Assembly (NCBI GenBank): GCA_027886175.1
Contig: JAJNNQ010000024.1
Span: forward strand, 25,213,001 to 25,277,000
Reading direction: 5' to 3'
DNA from: Phylloscopus collybita
Taxonomy: Eukaryota > Chordata > Aves > Passeriformes > Phylloscopidae
Length of the DNA: 64,000 nucleotides
Shown: positions 27,501-40,995 of the stretch, piece by piece
Numbering within the stretch: the first letter of the stretch is position 1
How the letters are laid out: each line of letters starts with the position of its first letter
Notes under the pieces: generated by a model
What the model saw: the letters and a program-made list of their open reading frames with translations, nothing else
Database searches by the model: none
What the model was told of the DNA's origin: nothing
Position numbers and translations under genes: made by a program

Positions 27501-30003
27501 CCATAGAAAATTCTCATTTCTATACATTAGTGTCTTGTAGTCCAAACTTTGCACCACAACAGCTGTGGGTGTTTTCTTCAGCTTCAATGACCTGATTTAT
27601 CCCAACGGATAAAGCTTTATTTTCTATTGTTATCAAGTTAGTGACTATAAAACTGGATTAACAGAGCAAAAATTCCTATCTAGTGTTTCCATACACAACA
27701 TTAGCCCTGCATCACGTTCCAACTCTCTGGGACCAATTTAGTGGAGCAACATTTCTTCCACTCCAGGAAGTGACCAGAATTCAAATGCTGAAAACCTGGC
27801 AATGTGTGACTTCTCAGTGCATCTCAAAATGCTGCAGAGACCAATTCAGCCATGCCTGCTCAGACTGATTCTTCTGAATATTTGGCCTCATTCTAAACAG
27901 GGGCCTGCAAGAGGAAAAGCTTCTACCGAGTTTCAGGAACACAGAAGAACATTTGTATCCTCAGCAGGAGATCTGACCAGGAGTAGCCCTTGCTTTCTGT
28001 TGCTTTAAAGGTTTGCTGGAGTTTTCACCCAATCATCTGCTTGAACATCTTGAAAATCAGTATCTCCTTCTATAATATCTATCCAAAACAAACACCAGAT
28101 GACACTACACAAATTGCCCTAACCCTACCAGATTGTTGTTAGAATCAAAATATGTAGCAGTCTACATTTAACAGGAAGTACTGTATTTTTACCAGCACAA
28201 CATCTATTAATGTGTCAGTAATACACTCTATGGAAGGAAGAATCACTGTGTTCTGAAAGCTGTCAAACTTCTCTAAATTTTGTAGCTAATAACTACATTT
28301 GTTTGAAAGACAGAAATGCGTGCACACACAAACACAACCTTATTCTCCAAGGAGAAAACACACCAAGGAGATGGCAAATAAGAAAGAGTTTGCTTAAACT
28401 TTTTTGCAGGAGACTTTCTGCAGACTAGAGAACGCTCAGCAAATTTCCTACGGATGATTTATTCAGTTTATTGCCCTGTCCTTTTTAGTATTTACTAAAT
28501 GATGAAATATCCATTTTACACAAAACTGAAGACTAAGCCATAGGTGTTCTGTACATAAAATAGCTTCTATATCCAGTGGATATAAATCCCCAGTGTCAAT
28601 CACAAAAGCTTTTATTAGGGCCTCCAGGCCTGGGGGGCAGGCAGAGGGTTTCCTTGCCTTCCTGTGCTTTGCCTGACACACCTCAATAGGTGTCCATTGG
28701 AACTAATCCTGTTTGCTCTGAAAACCACAGGTGGCAACGCCTGTGCCTCGGTTTGCTCCACACCTAGAACAGGGACAGCATCATGCACCTAATCCTGCAG
28801 GACTGCCTGCCCCAAGGAATTGTAATAGATTGTTTTGCATCCTTGGATAAAGAATACTACAGAAATATCAAGAATTAATTCCACGAGTCTCTTCAAATTT
28901 TATTCTCCAGGCTTACAAAAAAACCCTAGTTTTCTTCTCTAAGTACTCCAGTGCCTTAATTCTTCCGTTCCTCTTTAATGTCAGCATCCTACTTACAGTT
29001 GTAAATCACCAGTTAAAAACTGGCTCCAATTCATAGCAGTGTAGTGACCAAAATCAGTGTTACAGCATGTTCAGCTTTTTTAAGTTAGAGAAGTATTACA
29101 TTTTGAGCCAGGATATTTACTTTCCCCACTTTCAATCTGATTTGTATACTTGCTATTTTAGAAATTCCAAAGACACTTTGAAGAGTGCATAGGCAAAAGC
29201 CATTTTTCATTCCTAGGCACATATTTGGGGTCCAGTCAAGTATACCTCCACATTAAACAGTGGCACACATAGACACCGATTATCTCAGTTCCTCTCTCAG
29301 ACCTTGTCTGCAGACTATCTACAGCCATGCCATTGTATCTCCATTGCAAAGAAATGAACTGCACTGACGGGGGATACTTCTGTGGGTATCTACACCACCT
29401 CCAAGCAACATGTATGACATTAGAGAAGAAGCCCTGGAGCTGTCATCACAGCTGCATTACCAGGGATTTCAACAGACTGTGGCCCTATCACTTCAAGGGT
29501 GTTAATTCCTGTGCCCCAGCCAGTTGTAATCTATTTATGCTAGTGAAATACAAGTTTGCCAAATAGCATTTTAATGCACTTCTTTAAAATGTAAAGGAAG
29601 AAAACTTCAGAACTGTCCTCTTAAAACAGGAAACAGAGAAAACAACGTCTCCACATGATGGCACCATTTCCTAGGAAGAGAAACGACGCTGTGCTCATCC
29701 CTTCTTCAGTAGGGAACATTTTCATGTTCTACATGAAATCTGTTTCAGCCGTACTCTCCTGTTCCCAGAGAGCTCCTGCATGATCCTGCCAAGCCTCAGC
29801 ATGGTCCAACTGTTTTAACTGGCTGCAAGTTTAAGGCAGTTTGGCTCCTTAAAAATCTAGGTGCATCTATTGCTCCTTTTCCTTCCCAGTGTCAGGTGCT
29901 GTTACTTGGAGTGCATATTTCACTGGTGGACCCACAGCAAGAGAGTCACTGAGCAGGGAAAGGGGGAGATGGGCCAGCAACGCTGGTGGGAGCACTTCCT
30001 ACT

Positions 30004-30004
<1 letters not shown>

Positions 30005-30059
<55 letters not shown>

Positions 30060-30063
30060 TATA
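30005..30063. repeat. A39 homopolymer followed by (TA)10
   Basis: A run of 39 A at 30005-30043, then alternating TA to 30063. No polyadenylation signal or target-site duplication is seen, so it is treated as a simple repeat. Open frames crossing it are artefacts. Confidence 0.9.
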
Positions 30064-33000
30064 AAATTAGAGGGAAGCCTCTTGGATAAAAAAATTCTTT
30101 GGAAAATGCAGGCAAAAGAGGTGATTTGTTTTGCTATTCTATGGTCCAGATTAAAAGATTACTCTAGTCCTTAAGAATACCTCCACCTGCTTTAAAGGCT
30201 TTTGTTTAAATCCTAATTGTGTGTTTCAGACTGAATCCCCACAAGGAAAGTAGATAAGGATTACTTTTGATTGTCTTGCTGTGGGGGTCTGTACAAACTT
30301 ATATCCTGTCTCAGAAACCTTGTTTAAGGAGGAGAAGGGCCTGGGGTTGAAGGTGGGAGCTGTGTCAGGAGAAGGAATGAATTAGAAGGCCAAGAGGTGC
30401 GAATATATTAAAACATGTCTCCAAAAGAGACAAGTGCTATTCCATGAACTCCTTCATGTTTGCCCTGCATTGTTAGGTGTTCCCCCAGGCAGAAAGACAA
30501 GGAGAAAATGTGTATCAACCTGACTGTGGTTAAATACAGTAAGCCTGAAAGCTTGTGGGCTTTGGTTAAAAGGAAAATACAGATTAAAGCCTCTTAGAGG
30601 TAATTACCTGTTTAGAAGGTTTCCATTCAAGCTAGAATCCTCTACAGGGAGTATGTGTAGCAGTCTTTTAGGAAAAGGGTGCTGTCAGTTATGGTTGTGT
30701 TTTGTGCAAGAGCCTGTGGAAGAGCACTGCTTATTTCCTCCATGATTCCAGAGAAAAGCCTTTCAGTGTAAGAGATTTTGCTCTGGTCACGGAACTATGG
30801 TTGATGGGAGAAACAAGGGATGGATGAAAAATCATAAATGCCAGTCCTCAGGGCTAAGAAAAGATTCTTTTATCTTGTCCAGTGCCTCTGTCTCAGCCCT
30901 GAGTAGAGGAAAACTATCACATGAAAATGCTAGATCTTATTTGGTTGTTTTTTCCACTTGTCTATTTTATCTACTAGTGAAAGGGTAATTGTTAACTAGT
31001 ACAACTGGATGCTTTGGCAAATATTTCAATTTAGAAATATCCTGAGACACATATTCATACTGTTTTGGACTGTGGCTTCTTTATTTTGAATTTATGGGAT
31101 GAGTGTTCAGGCCTGCTTATAGTTCAGATTTAAATATCAGTGGGAAACAGAACATGCTCATCATGTCTACAATACTGAAGGCCAAAGGAAATGTTTCTGT
31201 CCTCAGTGAGACCTCTGCAATGTCTGGGAACAGACTTATTTCCAAAATCACCTACTTAGTTTTGATAGGAATAGAAATGTATGGCAGAACACTTCAAACT
31301 AATAAATCAAGGGAACAAGCAAGAATACAGCATTCCTGGGTGGCTTGACACCATCAGCCCGAACTCTTAACATTAAATGCACATTGTCAGTTCCAGTGCT
31401 TCCCCCTACTCCCTGGGTAAAAGGCCCTGGAATTACATGTATACACAAGCATCCAGACACCAACAGGTGATACTAATGCAGTGCATGGGAGTTATTTCTC
31501 AGGTCTGCCTTCAGGCACATTCTATCCTCTACTCATCCAAAAACACTAGAGATAGCATCTGGGAGTTTTACTTTTGAATACAGGGAATATGCCCTGTTTT
31601 GAAACACAGCATAGGATCAAAGCACAAGGTATTCTCATTAAAACTGACATGGTTGCCCACACAGGCATGAAACTAGGAGAAGTCCCTTTCTCTGTTTTTA
31701 TTTCCTGTATCATACCCCTTTTCCACACAAAAATTGCTACTTTGTGAGTTTCTTCCTCTATCTGTGTAACATCAATAAATTACACGTTATCACTCCTATC
31801 ATCTAGTTATAAAGAGCCTTTCAAGATTTTTAATAGATGCACAATATTGCTACACTTACATTTTCACTGGTTAAGAACGCAAAAATAGCTGCTGTGAGAT
31901 TACTCTTCATTTATACTACTTCCCTCTCGTGGGTTTTCAAGAAGAAGCGTTTCACCACGTGTCACAGATGGATACAGAGTATATACTGCACATCCCAGCC
32001 CGGCAGAGATCCTTTCAGTGTTTAACACAACAAAGCTGGGATGAGTAGGGGTTCTAGGATTTGTTTATCTCTTTTTCATAGGTGCAGTTAGTTCCTCAAG
32101 GAGGTATTTGTGCTAACAGATTCTTGAATTCTCATGGTACTCTATTTCTTGAGTGGTAGATACATAAGACTGGATCTCATGTTATTTTAGCCTCGTGAAT
32201 GACTCCACGGACAATGAAAAGAGCCACAAAAAATATAAATGAAGAGATGGCACAATGGCATCCCCTCTAGAAACAACAGCACTTGGTGTCCTCGGGAATT
32301 CAAACACACAGCGCCAGCCAGAACATGCTGCTGTGGTCTCCATGCACCGGGATGCCAGGCAAACAGCCTGATGTAAATGAAGTTCAGCGACATTCTGATG
32401 GCTTACAACTGACTCTCACCCATGGAGTAGATCAACACACCTCTTTGTGAACATGATTTTACCCCACAACACCTCTTAGCACACTTTATAAACATTAGTA
32501 GGTGGTATTAAACAATCCCTTGGTTTTATGTTTCAGGTTCTCTCCCACTACCATGCTATGGCTTTAGTTCAAAAAAGGTTCAAATGAAAGAGCTCCCTTT
32601 GTTCAGTTGTTCAGTGGAACAATGCAAGAATTGTTTTGGTTTTCCCTAATTTGAATACTCTATTGGCCATACCTTGTTCTAAAGTTACTGAGGGGGATCA
32701 CAGCACAAAGATTACATGGCTACTCTACCACAGGTAAACAAAAAAAGGAGAAAGTGACTATGGAAGCTTAGAGGAAAAGAGCAAAAAGCTCCAATGCTAA
32801 ACAGATGACAGTGGTGAAAAGGAGCAGGAGGTGACCATGTATGTTTTTACACCTATAGCTTTGGAGCTGTGTAGCTGCAACAAACCAGGCTGCTCCTACA
32901 CCAGTCAATTCTTCTCTATGCATGGAAGGTGTCTCCCTACAGCACACAAGGGACTAACCCGGAGAGATGCAAGCACTGAGCTGCACAGCATTTTAACAGC

Positions 33001-36000
33001 CCACAGTAGGACACAAGGAGATGGAGATGCAGCTCCTTTAAGTTTCCTTCAAGTAGGGGTCACCTGTCAAACACTGAAGTATTCCTCTGACGACCGCATT
33101 AGGGAAATGGCACATTTGGTTTAGTTTTCTCACCCAATTAAGACAGAGGAGATGACAGCAGTAGCATGTATGGTTAAGACATGAAATAACAATGATTGGC
33201 ATGATTATGTTTGATATCCTTCAAGCAGATCGCAAAGTGACAGGTTTGGTATGTGCAACTTTGAGAAGAACAACTATTGAAAGGAAAAAAAGAAGAGGAA
33301 GTTAGTCAGAAAGGGTCTGAAAGGAAAAGATAAGGAAGTAAAATCTGTAAGAACAGTAGGGAGGTGGCCTTAATAATACTTTAATAGAGTCCATATGCAT
33401 ATCCAAGGATAACAAAAGAAAAATGAGGAAGTAGAAAATGCTACAATGGTTAAATAACAAGGTATAAGAGTTCATTAAAGCTAAAGATTTATTCTTCCAA
33501 ACATGGAAATCATGCCCAAGTGACATTAATAGAACTAAGCATAAACTGTAGCAGACTAGATGTAAAACAAAGATTAGGTAGGGCAAAGAGGAAATTTAAA
33601 GAAAAACTCACTAAAAGCATAAAGACAAATACTGTAATAAAACATTATTTAAACATATCAGACAGAGAAAGTTAACAAAAGCAATGATTGGTATCTTTGA
33701 AGTGCTGCAGACTATGTGGACTGATAGATTAGGTAGGCAAGTAGTACTGTCAGTGTGTTAACAAGACTACTATGAAAGCAGGAAAGGTAACCAAGGAGGT
33801 TACAGAAACTCTGCTGTGGAATTGACATTCTTGGTTCATTTCCAAGGTGGAGTATGATGGAAGAAGGGAGAAGAGCAAAGCACTGCACTGGAGACTTATT
33901 AAAAAACCCCAAACTGAACCAAACAACCCCCCCCCCTCCCCAAAAACAAACAAACAAAATCCCAAACATTGAAAAAAGCACAAAACATCTTGATACACTG
34001 AACAGTGATAGATATTTGTATGTATTTATCAGTCCCTCATTTCATGAGTGAAGCAGCTGAAATATATACAAAAGAAGGATTTACTGAAGACTGTAAACAT
34101 AAAGAACAGTAATTAAAATCTTGGAAGGCACTGACTCTGAAAACACGACAAAATAAACTCAGAAACAGACTGCAGACATCTTAATGGACAGTTGGAGTGT
34201 GTCTCACTGACTGCAGCATGACTTACAAAGAGAAACACTACAGCATTACCAGCCCAGTCACCTCAAGAATGGAAGCTATGCAACTATAAAGAGCAGTAAG
34301 TCTCCTTTTCCCTGGTATTTAGAAAGGATAGATACATTGTAGAAGTATCTTCAAGATGTCCCCTGAAATCATGGGAGTTAGGAGCATGCATGGCAGCTTT
34401 AAACCAAAGCTGAGACTCCACATGTTATCACTGACAGTCCTCTAAATGGAGGGCAGTAAGAAAAGCACTGACACACAACCTAACACCAAGACAGTATTAC
34501 AGGGGCATCAAATAACAGAACCAACATCTAGGATAATTAGACAAATTCTTAAAGGCATCTGTGTGTTACAAATATAAGTGATTTATGCATCAGTGAAAGT
34601 TGGGCTCCACAGTTGCTTCTGAAAACATACTCACTGACTTTGTAACTGAAGTACCATATGCTATTAGTTATTTCTCAAGAGACAAAAAGCCCCAGAGACC
34701 AACCTGACAAAACTCACTTAGTTCATTGATTAGAACATAGAGACCAGTTTCTACCACTGTTACATTTTTCACTGCCAGTTCTTAAGCGTATTGTGATGGC
34801 TTTTTCAAGAGGCAGGGTGAGGTCAGCTTATTGTTTTGCATACCTGTATTTGTACCTACTTTTGTCTCTACACAATTCAAGCAACATATATCTGCTTCTA
34901 TGAAAACACAAGTTATTCCTGACTGATATTTCTTTGATAATTTTACAAACAAAAAACACAAGTGCATGGGACATAGAAATCACTTACAATTACTAAAAAG
35001 AGAAGCAGTTACTAAACAAAATTTCAAATGTTCTGCAAGATGAAAGTATAATTAAGTGTTGTGACATCAGTGTTTGAGAACTATGGATATCCTTGCTTTC
35101 AGTTTAGCTTTCTACAGAAAAGGCCGGTATCATTATTATTGTATCATCCAAAATAGATATCTAAACATACACCATTTCTTAGGTCACCAAAAACAGCCTA
35201 AAAATATTCAGCATTAGCTAAGACATGCCATACGTAGATTAGCAAAAATACACTGAAATGTCTATTGACATACTGCCTGACTCTCTAAACAAGGAAGCTG
35301 GTAGAATCAGGCTGCCTCTTGTCTTCACTGAGAGTGAAGACTACTTGAAAGCTCCAGAGCAGTTCTTAGGGAATCACAGCCACAAATTTCCAGGGAGAAG
35401 AGGAAGAGCATCAGGGCACGTAACCATTCTCTTCCTCCCACAGAACCTCGAAGAGAAACACAGGAAAGCTAAAAGGTAAAGGTGAGGCCAAACCACCCTC
35501 AGATCTACCCAGATATACTAGCCCCAGGCAAATCAAACTGGCAGATTCATGGGAAGGGAATGGTGGGTCCCTCTAGCTGCTCAAGAAAATGAAACCCCAG
35601 AGTTTCCACATTCACTCTCAACGCTCTGCGGAGTTCAGGAATCTTGTGAGCTTCCCACTCTGTCTTTCCCTCTGTCATGCTGGAAGGCTAAGAAGCTACA
35701 AAAATCAGCACTTAAAAGGAAAAAAAGCAAATACTCTGCCTTAATGTTCTTGCCCTGTGAAAGCTGAAAAATGCTGGAATTGGACCAAGTCAGCCACGGT
35801 ACTGGAGCATGTAGGAGCAAAGAGTTCAGATATGGTCTATCACTGACAGTGTTTATAAAGTACACTCTATTTAATGCAAAAAACTCCCTGTCCCTTGCTA
35901 AAACATAACTTTAGAAAGTCCTCCCTTATTTCAACAACCTGCCAATTATTGTTTAACAGATTAAAAAAAATAAATATATATGCCTTACTTTTCTTCTCCA

Positions 36001-38470
36001 CTCATTCCTTACCAGACTCTCAGGTCTCTGCAAGAGTTCTGTGTTCTCTAAAATCATAAATCATAAATACTGCTTCAGAAGTTTTTTCAGTGATTGTCCA
36101 ACCTGCCTCTCAGTCCCATGGAAACTCTTTGCAAAGATGTTGCTTTTGTCTTGTCTGGAACAAATTCCTTCACAGATGGACCATCCAATGTCTAAGAATA
36201 ACTCTTTTAACTATCAATAGAGACAAAGAGATTCAGTTGCACTGTTCCCGTGGGATTCCTTTGAGTTTGGACACATCTGTTAAGATGCATACATCAGAGC
36301 CTGAATGAAGTTTTTGTCTGATTGTATCTTTGAGAACTCGTGAAAGTTTCTGCCAAAGTGATCTTATCACTTGGCACTTGCAAAACATATACAGTTATAG
36401 ATGCTTTCTGAAAGGCTCCTGAAATAAGTGGCCTATGCAGACCAAACCAGTCTAAATACAGCCAGATCCTGATGACCTTCTTCCTCTCACCGAAATCTTT
36501 AGAAACTTTACCTGAGGCTGTTCAGCTTTTGAACTACAACCTTATTATGCATATTATATATTCTCTGTGCATAAGCAAGCGAATATGTGAAAAAAAGTGA
36601 AAAGCACAAATCTCATTGCTTTCCTTTGCTTTCTTATAACCTTTCCAGAACCTTGTCCTTGCACGAGCACCTTTCTTCTGGGTAAGCAGATAGATTTGTT
36701 TGTGACAGCTGAGTAGCCAGAGGTATAACTCAGCTGGACTTCTATCAGCTCACTCTATCACTTAATTGCAAATTAATTCAAAGTGGTGTTTTTTATCTAC
36801 CAAGCCCTCCATGAAAACAGTTACCTCAGGAAGAACCTCTTCCTCCAACTTGTTTATCTAAGTGTATTGCATGAGTCAGCATTTCCCAAGACTAAAAGAG
36901 GACACAGTGCACCCTGTGTTCTGGATTTAGCTTCAAGGATTCACCTGTGCTGGAAATATAGTGTTCAAACACAGAAATCTAAGACACAGTCTTATAAATT
37001 TGAGGAATAATGCAATTTCATTTGGAGTAAGTGGCACCAGAAGCAGCATGTAGAACATACTATGCTACAGAATGAAACTCTAAATTATGTTGTGCATCAT
37101 ATATGACTTTACCCAGGATTTTTTTTTTTTTTTGCTAAGTATTCATATCAGTAAGACTGGCATTCATACTATTGCTTTAGGCTTTCTTCACCTCTGCCTT
37201 TTACAGCTGAGGAGCAGATGGCTATCACAGAGTTTTTATTTCCTATGCTTGGAAAAAAAATTGATCTGAATCATTCCAAAAGCACCCTGATATTTTAAAG
37301 TAGATTGGCTTCTGAACATTTCTCATAATAATAAATATGTGGTGTTGTTTTCTGCCAAGCACTAGTGACTGTGCATGCAAAATGGTCAGTGAAGATTTCA
37401 AACTGATTTGAATAGGTGTTCCATAAAATCCAAGCCTTTTTCCCCCCAGATACATGAACGAGGCCTTATGAAACCATCTGTATATCTGTGCATTTTTTCA
37501 AGAATTGGTATACTCTACCATGCTGACTGTTCCTGGGTGTTTCTGGTATTTTCAGAAAAAAATCCTCCCAAACTTCCTGTCAAACTCTAGTTTTAAAGTA
37601 ATTTTGTATTATTTGCCATCCACTAGAAAACTCCCCAGCAGAAGGAAGAATGTCCTTTGAAAATGAAATACCTGCCCAGCTGTGGGGGTACAGGCAGTAG
37701 GATGGTCTGGGCAAGGGAAGAGATGCAATGTTGTGCTGTCTAAAGGTAGAGGGAAGGACAGAAAGTCTTGCTGACCCAAAGAAGAAAAGCATTGCTGTGG
37801 GTCCAAAAGTGGAGAGGAAGAAAGATGTGGTAATGTAGCTCTGAGAGGAGGGGAAGAGAAGGCCGAAGAGAGAGATCCTAGAGTGAGGAGAAAGAATCCA
37901 TCCAAAAGACAGGGCACATCAGAGGTATGGAGAAAGCATTTGTAACTGCAGGGAAAGCAGTTTTTAATGTTGGGAGCCACAGAAATCAATCTTTTGCATC
38001 CATGAACGTATTCCAGCAGTGAGGACTGAGGAATATTAATGAAGAATACCACAAAACATGGTAGAAAGCTACAGTGAATATGCAGTAAATACTCATCATG
38101 TCTCATTTTAGTTCATGTGGGTTCCTGCTGTTTTGCAAGGGCATGCCAAACATTAATTATATGGATGGCACCCCTAACAAATACAGCCTGATAAAGGCCA
38201 TAACCCATCATAAAGAATTGTGGTATTTTCTATTGGTTTCAAAGTACCTGGAATCAGCTAGCTAGAGATCAATACTACAAGAGGTCTTACCATTTCCTGA
38301 ATTTTTGCAGGACTCTAGCTATATTTTGGGAACTAAATGTCAACAATTTGTAAGATAGGACAAGGTTAATGCAGAAATTGCTATTAAATCCATTTTCTGA
38401 AAAAAATCCCTCAGACTTTCAATATGAAAGGAGCATCTAACCTGGGCTGGCAGCTTACTCCTATCTATTG

Positions 38471-38513
38471 AATAATACAGTTGTTTGGGTTGGAAAAGAC
38501 CTTTGACATCATC
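38471..38513 (-). mobile_element. Tiny CR1 3'-end remnant
   Basis: 'gtttgggttggaaaagacct' followed by 'ttgacatcatct' matches the reverse-oriented last ~40 bp of CR1. The flanks do not continue the element. Confidence 0.6.
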
Positions 38514-40167
38514 TGGAAGATGACTTTGGGACATTAAAAACTTAGGGGTCTAAAAGACACTGTGCACAGAACAGGTAGAGCATGAAGTGCTGCAGCCTCC
38601 ACATTCCCCTGCTAACCTCTGCCAATATTCCTCACCCTGAACTTCTGCCACCTCAGAAAGCAAAAGCAGGAGTTCATTCTCCAAGTTCCCAACAATCCCT
38701 GCTGGCCTCTGTCCTAAGGTTGCTTTCATGGGTTTCCATTTGTGCTGTCAAAAAAATCAGTGTGAGGTTTCAAATCCCATTTACTAATGAACTCTTTCAT
38801 CTTTGTGAATGGGATAAAGGGATTCTTTGTTTGAAAATAAGGATTATTTTTTTCTTGTTGTTCTGCTCATTTTTTGCATCTTTTCACAAGCTTTTTCTTT
38901 TCAGAAAACATTACAAGACAAAACTGCACCCCAGTTTTAACAAAGAGCCTGACATCTCCAATTTGAAGAGAATTCTTGTATACACTAAATTGCACGCTGC
39001 CTGCTGTTCAATTGTTTCACACCTCTTTCTTCTCCCCAAATCACCAGGTGAGATTTAGGAAAGTCTCCCCAATGTTTACCAGCTCTATTAAAATCAAGAT
39101 CTCTAGCAGAAGCTCATAATGAATAAAGTCAGAAGCCAACAGGAATGAATTGCAGCTAAAGTGATTTTTATAGTGATGATCCCTATAACCCAACTACTTC
39201 CAAGCTTGGCCCTGAGGCAGGATTTTTAAATTAAAAAAAGAAAAGGATACACATACTTTTTAATCTGATTTTTTATTGTCATGCCCTGAATTTTTTTATA
39301 GGCTTTTGCAAAGTCTGGTTGGCTTCCGAGCTGTTGAAACTTGGTGTCATCACCCTTCTCCTTTTTCCCCTCTCTTGTAAATTTTAAAACACCCTAAACC
39401 ACCACAGAAGAGGTAAACTATATATTCTAAAACTAGTGAGTGATGAGATTCAAATTACCCTGCACACTCTTGCCCAAGAGACTTCCAGGCAAGGATCTCT
39501 GTGAAATGACAATGTTATGAAGAGCTGGCGAGGTAAGATGACTTTCCAAAATCCAGTTTTAATAATTCCCTCCCCTATTTTTGTATTTTTTGGCAAAATG
39601 GAGAAGAACATTTTCTAAAGGGCAGTTAACCCATGCTGAGTAATCTGAAAGTGAATGCCCTCAAAACAAGGGCCTTAAAGCTGGTACAACCACAAAGGTC
39701 TACAAAGATTTTCCAGACTCTGACAGACTGATCCTCTTCACAAAACACTCCCCTTTCTTTGTAGAAACTTTACAAACCTGGGCTGCAGAGCCAGGCACTT
39801 GTTTTCAGCACAGGCTGAACCCCCCCAGTAAGGAAATATGGTTGGGTAATGAGAAGCATGTGACTACCTGGAGATGAGCAACAGTTCTAGTTGGACAGGG
39901 ACACGCTTGAGGGGCCTTCCCGTTTTAATCTGTAATAAGCAGCAACCTGACCTAACAACAGTCTCTCAGCTTACTCTGGCTGATTGCATTATTACAACCT
40001 TAACACAAAAATGTTCTGCTTCGAGTGTTATTCCCAAAGAACGGAAAAGGTAAGCCCCCTGAGGAAGTCCTGCTCATGACATTATGGGAAGAGCATCCAA
40101 CTGGAAAACCTGGTGCACAGTAAGGGAGGTGTTTTCAAGAACCCCAGCAGCATGTTGGTGTACTCAC

Positions 40168-40355
40168 AATCAGATGACCCTGTGTGTGCGTGCAGGTTTG
40201 TTGGTGAATGTGGAGAGTGGATGGGGGCCGGGCTCAGAGAAGGAACAGCTTCAAGGTTCAGGCAGGGAAGGCCCGGCTTGGCGCTGCATGCACCCGTCTG
40301 AGTAATCTCATTCTCCTCAGACGCCTTCTGGTTTTCAGCTGTCTTGGGTTTCTTC
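40168..40355 (-). CDS. ZBTB20: ZBTB20 N-terminal coding exon of the long isoform
   Basis: This 188-nt minus-strand exon is 1 nt plus 62 codons plus 1 nt. It encodes [10 protein letters not shown] through HTGSSD, which I recognise as the N-terminal extension of the 741-residue ZBTB20 isoform. The acceptor is TTTATTTTCAG|GAAG (CAG at 40358-40356), and the donor is GATT|GTGAGT with the intron starting at 40167. Joined to the exon at 21298 it reads [15 protein letters not shown] in frame. The mammalian protein begins with Met-Leu-Glu before the shared Arg; those codons must come from an exon further upstream, which I could not locate. The sequence is low complexity with no domain. It differs from the mammalian version as I remember it around [11 protein letters not shown]. 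Whether it is translated in birds is inferred from frame conservation and splice sites. Confidence 0.9.
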
Positions 40356-40995
40356 CTGAAAATAAACAAAGAGACCTTTGAAGGGACTGACTGCATATTT
40401 GGGAAAAGGCATTTTTAGAATCTGTTAAAGATAACTTTCTTCCCCCACCACCACCCCCCTCTCGCCTCTCTTTTCCCTTACAGGGAAGGAGGCAGAGAAG
40501 ACTTTCCTCCATACTTCTTGTTTGGAAACAAGCTGCTCCTTGTTTTGACTCTGATGCAATGGCCCTGAGACTGTGTTACAGCAAATAGGCCAAGCACGAA
40601 GCTCCTTATTCTGCCCCTACTGATGACATATAAAATGAAACTCGTCCCAGTAGTTTAGACAGTCAGAGCGCCGTTTGACAAATATTAACCAAGGCTGTAG
40701 CATTCTGAATAGAGAGAGTTATACAGAAATATAATAGAATTGCCTGAAAAGCAAACAAATACGCAAGTTTCCAGTTCAAGACGAATCAGTGCAGAGACTT
40801 GCTTTGTAGGGAAAAGCACTGAGGCAATTTTGAGATGCAGAGGTCATCTAAGTAAAGCGTTGAGACTTGGAACATGAAACAACTGTCTATGAGCACTGAG
40901 CACACGAGCTCTCAACACCTCCCTCCGTCCAGGACCTCCAAGGAACTAAGCCCCAGTGGTACATCAAACAGGTAGTCAGTCACCACCTTAGTTTC
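40356..40995 (-). other. ZBTB20: Intron or alternative 5' exon between CpG island and N-terminal exon
   Basis: This 640-bp stretch separates the CpG island from the N-terminal coding exon. Immediately before the acceptor, the exon frame stays open back to an ATG at 40396-40394 (MQSVPSKV...), with an in-frame TAA 7 codons further upstream. In a transcript not spliced here, that ATG could serve as a start. A CCACC/CCCC tract lies at 40445-40460. No other feature is visible. Confidence 0.5.

Noticed and set aside
29861..30174. Poly-lysine/Tyr-Ile frames across the A39-(TA)n tract, read as a gene or retrocopy tail
   Set aside because: Created by the simple repeat. There is no AATAAA upstream and no target-site duplication.
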